Below are positions 59,027 through 64,000 of a stretch of 64,000 nucleotides of DNA, in pieces (positions within the stretch are counted from its first letter, which is position 1; the number at the start of each line of letters is the position of its first letter). Under the pieces are notes generated by a model. That model was not told the DNA's origin. It ran no database searches and was given only the letters and a program-made list of their open reading frames with translations. A program made the translations under genes and the position numbers. This DNA comes from an uncultured Oscillospiraceae bacterium (GTDB lineage Bacteria; Bacillota; Clostridia; Oscillospirales; Oscillospiraceae): NCBI GenBank assembly GCA_934511165.1, contig CAKSWA010000001.1, positions 79,906 to 143,905 of the forward strand, in the 5' to 3' direction.

Positions 59027-60607
59027 ATGAAAGCAAAAAATTGGCTCATCGGATGGGGCTGTCTCACGCTGACCGCGCTGTCTCTTATCGGCTCGCTCGT
59101 CGTATACGTTGACCCCTATTTTCACTACCACGCGCCAAAAACCGATCAATTTTTCTACGGACTCTATAACCAGCGCTCCCAGAACGACGGTATTCTCCGC
59201 CATTTCGATTATGATGCCGTAATCACCGGCACCTCCATGACAGAGAACTTCCGCACAACGGAACTGGACGAGCTTTTCGGCGTTTCCTCGGTCAAGACCA
59301 GCTTTTCCGGCGGGCCGTATTATGAGATCAACCGCAGTCTGGAAGCAGCACTCCGCCGGAATCCAAAGCTCCGGCTGATCGTCCGCGGACTGGACCTCGC
59401 AATGTTCTTTGACGATGTCCACCGTCTGCGCGACGATCTCGGCGATTATCCGGACTATCTCTATGATAACAACCCGTTCAATGACGTGCGGTACCTTTTT
59501 GAAAAGAGCACCGTGATTTCCTGCGCCAACGCCGTTCTGGCCGAACACCGCGGCGGTGCAGCCGGCATCACGTCCTTTGACGACTACGCCCGTTGGCAGT
59601 CCAGTTACACGTTTGGCCGGGCATCCGTCCTCGGTGCCCCCCTCGTCTCTTCCCCGGCTCCCGCTGTCCACCTGAGCAACGTAGATCGCACACTTATATA
59701 CGAGAATATCACACAAAACGTCACCGCACTTGCAGACACCTACCCGGATGTGGATTTCTACTACTTCCTCACGCCGTACAGCGCTGCGTGGTGGTCTTTT
59801 CTGGTGAACGACGGTACCGTCTACCGCCAGATCGAAGCAGAGCAGTATGTCATTGAGCTGATCCTGCCGCATGAAAACATCCATCTTTTCTCTTTTAATG
59901 CGGTTCCGGAAATTGTCGCCGATCTCAACAACTACAAAGACCTGACGCATTATGCCGACTGGATCAACAGCGTGATCCTCCGGTATATGCACGACGGGAA
60001 ATATCTCCTGACGGCAGAGAATTACCGCGATTACATCGCACGGGAACTGGACTTTTTCATCACCTTCGATTACGAAAGTCTGAATACACAGGAGGACTAC
60101 CAGGACGACACGGAAGCCGTGTTGCCGTTTCTCGCCGAACTCGCCGGCACCTCACCGCGCTCTCTCCCCGCGGAGGACGTTCCGATGGTTCTCTCCGGAG
60201 CAGAGATCCTTCCCGGCCAGCATAACGGCACGGACGGGATCGTATGCACAGGCTCGCTCTCCCGCCCCACGGGGGATGTGTCCGCGCCGCCCGAATACCT
60301 GCTCTCAACGGAATACATTGGAGCGAAATTTACGCTCAATGATCTCAGCAGCTATCGATATCTCACCTTCTACGGAAAAAAGCTCGCCGATCACGGTCAA
60401 CCCTCCGTTTACGTTTACGACAGCGACGGCACTGTTATCTCCTCTTTTACCTCGCATTACAGTGCACTGGACAACCAATGGCATCTGTACACGCTTGCCC
60501 TCCCCGCCCTTTCCGGCGGCGGAACAATCATCTTCAACGGCGGTTACATTGACTGCAGCGGTGATCCGTATTCGACCTATATTTTCAGCGACATTACGCT
60601 GTTCTGA
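59027..60607 (+). CDS. SGNH-type acyl-transfer partner (AlgX/DltD-like) protein
   Basis: A 526-residue membrane-anchored extracellular protein. One N-terminal helix (about 8-28) is followed by an SGNH-like domain with nucleophile Ser70 in ITGTSMTENF and the Asp/His pair Asp305 and His308 in KDLTHYADW, the arrangement of AlgX/DltD-like O-acetyl transfer partners. The C-terminal 130 residues look like a beta-sandwich carbohydrate-binding module (FTLNDLSSYRYLTFYGKKLA). I start at the ATG at 59027; a GTG four codons earlier is possible. With MBOAT upstream, the pair probably O-acylates an exported polysaccharide. Confidence 0.85.
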   Translation: MKAKNWLIGWGCLTLTALSLIGSLVVYVDPYFHYHAPKTDQFFYGLYNQRSQNDGILRHFDYDAVITGTSMTENFRTTELDELFGVSSVKTSFSGGPYYEINRSLEAALRRNPKLRLIVRGLDLAMFFDDVHRLRDDLGDYPDYLYDNNPFNDVRYLFEKSTVISCANAVLAEHRGGAAGITSFDDYARWQSSYTFGRASVLGAPLVSSPAPAVHLSNVDRTLIYENITQNVTALADTYPDVDFYYFLTPYSAAWWSFLVNDGTVYRQIEAEQYVIELILPHENIHLFSFNAVPEIVADLNNYKDLTHYADWINSVILRYMHDGKYLLTAENYRDYIARELDFFITFDYESLNTQEDYQDDTEAVLPFLAELAGTSPRSLPAEDVPMVLSGAEILPGQHNGTDGIVCTGSLSRPTGDVSAPPEYLLSTEYIGAKFTLNDLSSYRYLTFYGKKLADHGQPSVYVYDSDGTVISSFTSHYSALDNQWHLYTLALPALSGGGTIIFNGGYIDCSGDPYSTYIFSDITLF

Positions 60608-60621
60608 CCCCTGAACATTAT

Positions 60622-60667
60622 AAAAACGGCCTTGCTCCCGTCTGAAACCGGGAATAAGGCCGTTTTT
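60622..60667. terminator. Bidirectional terminator between the SGNH and LysR genes
   Basis: AAAAACGGCCTTGCTCCCG and CGGGAATAAGGCCGTTTTT, an 18-bp imperfect stem with T-runs on both strands. Confidence 0.88.
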
Positions 60668-61560
60668 CAGTTCATAACGGTTGAGCCGTAGGTCTTGATG
60701 ATCTCGTTGAGCATGTCGGTGTGGGTGAAGTCCTTGTTGTAGACGATCCTCGTCTCGCGCACCATGCTGAGGTTTTCCACCGGCAGCGCGGCGATTTTTC
60801 CCTTCCGCAGCTCGTCCAGGCATGCGCTGCGCGGCAGGATCGATACGCCGAGGTCCTTTCGGATGAGATCCTTGATCGTGGCGATGTTGTCCACCTCTAA
60901 GGTAACATCAAAGGACTGGATGCTCTCGCCGTTGCTCTCAAGAGCCGATTCGAACAGCATCCGCGTGGCCGAGGCGGGCGTGCGCAATATCATTTTCTGC
61001 CGTTTGAGCTCCGCGAGCGTGACGGCGCCTCTCTTCGCGAGCGGATTGTCCACCGACATCACACACGTGAGATAGTCCGTATCGAGCAGCATGGAGGAAA
61101 AGCGAGGATTGCTGTATGCGCCGTCCACGATGGCAAGATCGAGCTCGTAATTTTCCAGCATATCATAAAGATTATTTATGATATCCGTAAAAAGGATTAT
61201 CTTCAATTTGTCTTTCTGGTTGCTGTACCGCGCGAGCGCCGCGGCGGTGAGATTGCTCTCGGATGTGTGCGTTATGCCGATGCGGAGAAGCGATAAGTGC
61301 TTCTCCGCATTTTGCAGTTCTGCGAACATCCGCTCGTTGAGCGCCTTTATCCGGCGGGCATAGTTTACCACAATTTTCCCTTGTGCCGTCAGCTTTAATC
61401 CGGCTTTGTTGCGCACAAAGAGCGGCGCGCCGACCTCCTGCTCCAGCTGCTTGATGTGGTGGCTCACCGCGGGCTGCGTCATGTTCAGTTCCTCCGCTGC
61501 GCGGGTGAAATTCTTATACTCCGCCACGGTGAGAACGGTCTCCAATTTTGTGCTCAGCAT
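60667..61560 (-). CDS. LysR-family regulator
   Basis: A 297-residue regulator. The N-terminal helix-turn-helix (about residues 3-60) has FTRAAEELNMTQPAVSHHIKQ, then a ligand domain (about 90-290) with SVDNPLAKRGAVTLAELKRQ. It lies divergent from the antiporter/MgtC pair across 128 bp, which suggests it controls them in response to ionic or metabolic signals. It could instead regulate a distant gene. Confidence 0.9.
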   Translation of the reverse strand: MLSTKLETVLTVAEYKNFTRAAEELNMTQPAVSHHIKQLEQEVGAPLFVRNKAGLKLTAQGKIVVNYARRIKALNERMFAELQNAEKHLSLLRIGITHTSESNLTAAALARYSNQKDKLKIILFTDIINNLYDMLENYELDLAIVDGAYSNPRFSSMLLDTDYLTCVMSVDNPLAKRGAVTLAELKRQKMILRTPASATRMLFESALESNGESIQSFDVTLEVDNIATIKDLIRKDLGVSILPRSACLDELRKGKIAALPVENLSMVRETRIVYNKDFTHTDMLNEIIKTYGSTVMN

Positions 61561-61615
61561 ACGGCGCGCCTCCCCACTTATTAGAAATACTTATGTGTAC
61601 TAAAAATAACATAAT

Positions 61616-61644
61616 TTGTCTTTATCTTATTTTGATTATATCAT
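61616..61644 (+). promoter_or_regulatory. Promoter of the antiporter gene
   Basis: TTGTCT, 17 bp and TATCAT, about 45 bp before the ATG at 61689. Confidence 0.6.
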
Positions 61645-61688
61645 AGCCCCAGAAACAGTCAATCGTTTTTTGCAGGGAGGGCTGCGGT

Positions 61689-63134
61689 ATGGCTCCATCG
61701 ATCTATGAAAGGCTTCACATCACCTCAAATGTGTCGGCGGTGATCGTCTCGCTTTCGCTGATGCTCATCGCCGGATTTGCGATGACGCGCGTTACATCCA
61801 AGCTCCGGCTGCCGAATGTCACGGCGTACATCGTCTCCGGCATTCTGCTCGGGCCGTTCTGTTTCGATCTCGTCCCGCGCGGGGTGATCGACGGCATGAG
61901 CTTTCTTCCCGACATTGCTCTCGCGTTCATCGCCTTCTCCACCGGCGAGTTTTTCCGCGTTTCCACGCTGAAGAAAAGCGGGACAAAGGTGCTCGTCATC
62001 ACGGTGCTGGAGGCGTGTCTCGCCTCGGTGCTGGTGTTTCTCGTGTGCTATTTCCCACTCGGGCTTGATCTCAATTTCTCGCTCGTGCTCGGCGCGCTCG
62101 CCGCCGCCACGGCTCCGGCCTCCACCGTGATGACGATCCGCCAGACCGGTGCGAAGGGCGATTTTGTCGATACGCTTTTACAGGTTGTCGCACTCGACGA
62201 CGTGGTGGGGCTCGTGGCGTACAGCGTCGCGATCTCCGTTGCCGTGGCGGCGGACACCGGGAGCTTCGATCTTCTCTCTGTCCTCCGGCCACTCGGCGTC
62301 AATCTTCTGGTTTTCTGTCTCGGCGGCGTGTTCGGGTTCCTTTTGAAGCTCTTTCTGGACGGGCGCTCCGCCGACAACCGCCTTATCGTCTCCATCGCGC
62401 TGCTGTTCGCCTTCTGCGGCTTCTGTGCAGCGCTGGATGTTTCGCCGCTGCTCGGCTGCATGGCCATGGGGATGGTGTACATCAACACGACCGGCGATGA
62501 ACGGCTCTTCAAGCAGCTCAACTACTTTTCCCCGCCGATTTTGCTGCTCTTTTTCGTCCGTTCGGGGCTCAACTTTGATCTCGGCGCCCTCGTGAACACG
62601 TCCGACGCCATCGGCGGCGTACCGCTTGTCTGGGTCGGCGTCACGTACTTTTTCGTACGCATTCTGGGCAAATACGGCGGCGCATTCTCCGGCTGTCTGC
62701 TCACAGGAAAGGATAAGCGGGTACGAAACTATCTCGGCCTTGCCCTGATCCCGCAGGCGGGCGTTGCCATTGGTCTCGCCGCGATGGGCGCGCGCACGCT
62801 CGGCGGCAGCGCGGGCACAGCACTCGAAACGATCATCCTCTCGTCGAGCGTGCTCTATGAGCTCATCGGCCCGGCGTGCGCGAAGCTCTCGCTCTATCTT
62901 TCGCATTCGTATTCCAACAAACTTGAGGACATCACGCCCGAACCGGAGCCGGACGAAACCGGCTGTCCGAAAAGCGAGGTCGAGCGGCTGATTGAGCGCA
63001 TCCACGCCATTCAAAGCGAGCTGCCCGCGCACCGCGCCGTCGATTATGAGGACGAACAGGCGTTTTCCGACGCCGCCGAAGAACATTATGCCGCGCTCTA
63101 CCGGGCGCTGCCATCGGGAAGGAGAAAACGATGA
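61689..63134 (+). CDS. Monovalent cation/proton antiporter (CPA2 family)
   Basis: A 481-residue transporter with about twelve helices and the CPA2 pattern: LPNVTAYIVSGILLGPFCFD early, ATAPASTVMTIRQTGAKGDF with a conserved ion-site region, LLQVVALDDVVGLVAYSVAI with the Asp pair (about residue 172), and FFVRSGLNFDLGALV. A charged C-terminal tail (about 415-481) may regulate it. It exchanges Na+ or K+ for H+. GGGAGGG precedes the ATG and its stop overlaps the MgtC gene as ATGA. Confidence 0.9.
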   Translation: MAPSIYERLHITSNVSAVIVSLSLMLIAGFAMTRVTSKLRLPNVTAYIVSGILLGPFCFDLVPRGVIDGMSFLPDIALAFIAFSTGEFFRVSTLKKSGTKVLVITVLEACLASVLVFLVCYFPLGLDLNFSLVLGALAAATAPASTVMTIRQTGAKGDFVDTLLQVVALDDVVGLVAYSVAISVAVAADTGSFDLLSVLRPLGVNLLVFCLGGVFGFLLKLFLDGRSADNRLIVSIALLFAFCGFCAALDVSPLLGCMAMGMVYINTTGDERLFKQLNYFSPPILLLFFVRSGLNFDLGALVNTSDAIGGVPLVWVGVTYFFVRILGKYGGAFSGCLLTGKDKRVRNYLGLALIPQAGVAIGLAAMGARTLGGSAGTALETIILSSSVLYELIGPACAKLSLYLSHSYSNKLEDITPEPEPDETGCPKSEVERLIERIHAIQSELPAHRAVDYEDEQAFSDAAEEHYAALYRALPSGRRKR

Positions 63135-63859
63135 TTTTTGCCATGCATGATCCCCTCGCCGAGCTTCTCGGCGAATGGTCCCGCGGACTGAATACTGGCT
63201 CGGTGCTGCTTCGCATCGCACTCGTGGTGCTGCTCGCCTCGGTGATCGGATGCGAGCGCTCGAGCAAGCGCCACTCCGCGGGACTGCGCACCTTTGTTCT
63301 TGTGTCCTTTGCCTCTACGGTATCCATGCTGCTCGATGTGTATCTGATGACCAACTTCGGCGCTCGGCTGCCCATTCTCTCGGCCGCGACCGTCATCGCC
63401 ACGGCGCTCGTGAGCGGCAACGCCATTCTCTTCAGCTCCCGCAGCCAGATCAAGGGGCTCACGACCTCCACAGGACTCTGGGCGTGCAGCATTCTGGGCT
63501 TTGCGATCGGCGCGGGGCTGTATACGGTCACGCTGATCGTGTTCCTCTTTTTCCTTTGCATTCTCGCGTGCTTCCCCGCGTTTGAGCAGTATTTGAAAAA
63601 CCGCTCCAACCATTTTGAGATCCATCTGGAACTCAAAAGCAGCGACTATCTGCGCGATTTTGTCACTGTGAGCCGCCGCCTTGGCCTTCGTATCGACAAT
63701 ATCGAGGCGAATCAGGCGTATGCCGGATCGGGGCTGAGCGTATTCACCGTGACGTTCACCATATGCAGCGCGGAGCTGAAGCGCTATAAGACCCACCGCG
63801 AGATCATCGAAGCGCTCTCATCGCTCGATTACATTTATCACATGGAAGAGATGCGGTAA
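63131..63859 (+). CDS. MgtC/SapB-family protein
   Basis: A 242-residue protein with N-terminal membrane helices and the MgtC motif around IALVVLLASVIGCERSSKRHSAGLRTF, and a C-terminal ACT-like domain (about 165-235: FEIHLELKSSDYLRDFV). In pathogens MgtC tunes ATP synthase and magnesium or phosphate balance; plain members in gut bacteria are of unknown role. It is coupled to the antiporter by ATGA with GGAAGGAG in the overlap, so the two probably act together in ion homeostasis. Confidence 0.88.
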   Translation: MIFAMHDPLAELLGEWSRGLNTGSVLLRIALVVLLASVIGCERSSKRHSAGLRTFVLVSFASTVSMLLDVYLMTNFGARLPILSAATVIATALVSGNAILFSSRSQIKGLTTSTGLWACSILGFAIGAGLYTVTLIVFLFFLCILACFPAFEQYLKNRSNHFEIHLELKSSDYLRDFVTVSRRLGLRIDNIEANQAYAGSGLSVFTVTFTICSAELKRYKTHREIIEALSSLDYIYHMEEMR

Positions 63860-63895
63860 AACGCTGCCAGTCCGCTGCGGATCCCGGCTTTAAAG

Positions 63896-63994
63896 AAATA
63901 GCCGATGGCGTCTGCCATCGGCTATTTGAGCGTGTCAAAAAAGTATTTTTGACACGCTCTCAAACGAGACCCACTGCGTTGGGCTCTCGTTTGA
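63896..63994. repeat. Three hairpins at the window end
   Basis: AAATAGCCGATGGC/GCCATCGGCTATTT (63896-63927), AGCGTGTCAAAAA with its complement (63929-63959) and TCAAACGAGACCCA/TGGGCTCTCGTTTGA (63960-63994, with a bulge). The first ends the MgtC gene. The other two are back-to-back palindromes with no gene between them. Confidence 0.7.
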
Positions 63995-64000
63995 AAAGGC

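Noticed and set aside
1..64000. CRISPR arrays, tRNA, rRNA, phage or IS transposase genes
   Set aside because: I looked for regularly spaced direct repeats, cloverleaf sequences and transposase or integrase motifs and found none I could support.

Overview
The window is high-GC DNA that reads like a gut Firmicute of class Clostridia, most likely Oscillospirales. The pointers are Gram-positive lipoprotein signals, many TRAP transporters, a glgB-glgP-glgC-glgD-glgA glycogen operon with the GlgD paralogue, AGGAGG ribosome sites, sigma-A promoters, and small palindromic repeats of a kind I associate with that order. The genus is inference. I saw no rRNA, tRNA, CRISPR array or intact insertion sequence.

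Layout. 1-5.0 kb: end of a peptide ABC transporter operon (permease cut by the window edge, binding lipoprotein), a small XRE regulator and an anchored unknown protein. 5.0-7.2 kb: a MITE-like repeat, a eukaryotic-type hexokinase and a Thr/Pro-rich lipoprotein. 7.3-17.4 kb: glycogen synthesis and breakdown (glgB, glgP, glgC, glgD, glgA, a GH13 amylase and a small Dabb-like protein), tightly packed except for a hairpin-rich gap after glgP. 17.5-25.4 kb: a secreted amidohydrolase, a PlsY-like/glycolipid glycosyltransferase pair, and a TetR regulator with a large CotH/lamin-tail surface protein. 25.6-31.7 kb: an SDR enzyme, then yqeB-selD-MFS-DMT (selenium cofactor maturation plus two transporters) facing a LysR gene. 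31.7-36.5 kb: a lipoprotein, a second MITE-like repeat, an M42 peptidase with a coiled-coil membrane protein and, facing them from a near-consensus promoter, a two-gene cassette of an SDR and an acyl-carrier-protein/alpha-oxoamine-synthase fusion.

36.5-52.9 kb is a visibly more AT-rich accessory block with two separate TRAP-linked catabolic operons. The first (36.5-44.6 kb) has a split transketolase, an unusual transaldolase-like protein, a VOC protein, a cupin and a GntR regulator with three matching operator-like sites. The second (46.1-52.8 kb) has a PfkB kinase, a DapA/NanA-family aldolase, a SIS sugar-phosphate enzyme, a TRAP transporter and a YheO/DauR-type regulator. It sits between two same-orientation copies of the 3' end of one hydrolase gene, one 5'-truncated and one a short frameshifted scar.

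53.1-64 kb: a GNAT acetyltransferase, mannose-6-phosphate isomerase, a run of envelope genes (Thr/Pro-rich protein, SPFH/zinc-ribbon protein, lipoprotein, MBOAT O-acyltransferase, SGNH partner), a LysR regulator, a cation/proton antiporter and an MgtC-like protein, ending in a cluster of hairpins.

The best candidates for undescribed biology are the SDR + ACP-oxoamine synthase cassette (a possible sphingoid-like amino-lipid route) and the two TRAP-fed operons, whose substrates I cannot name from sequence.
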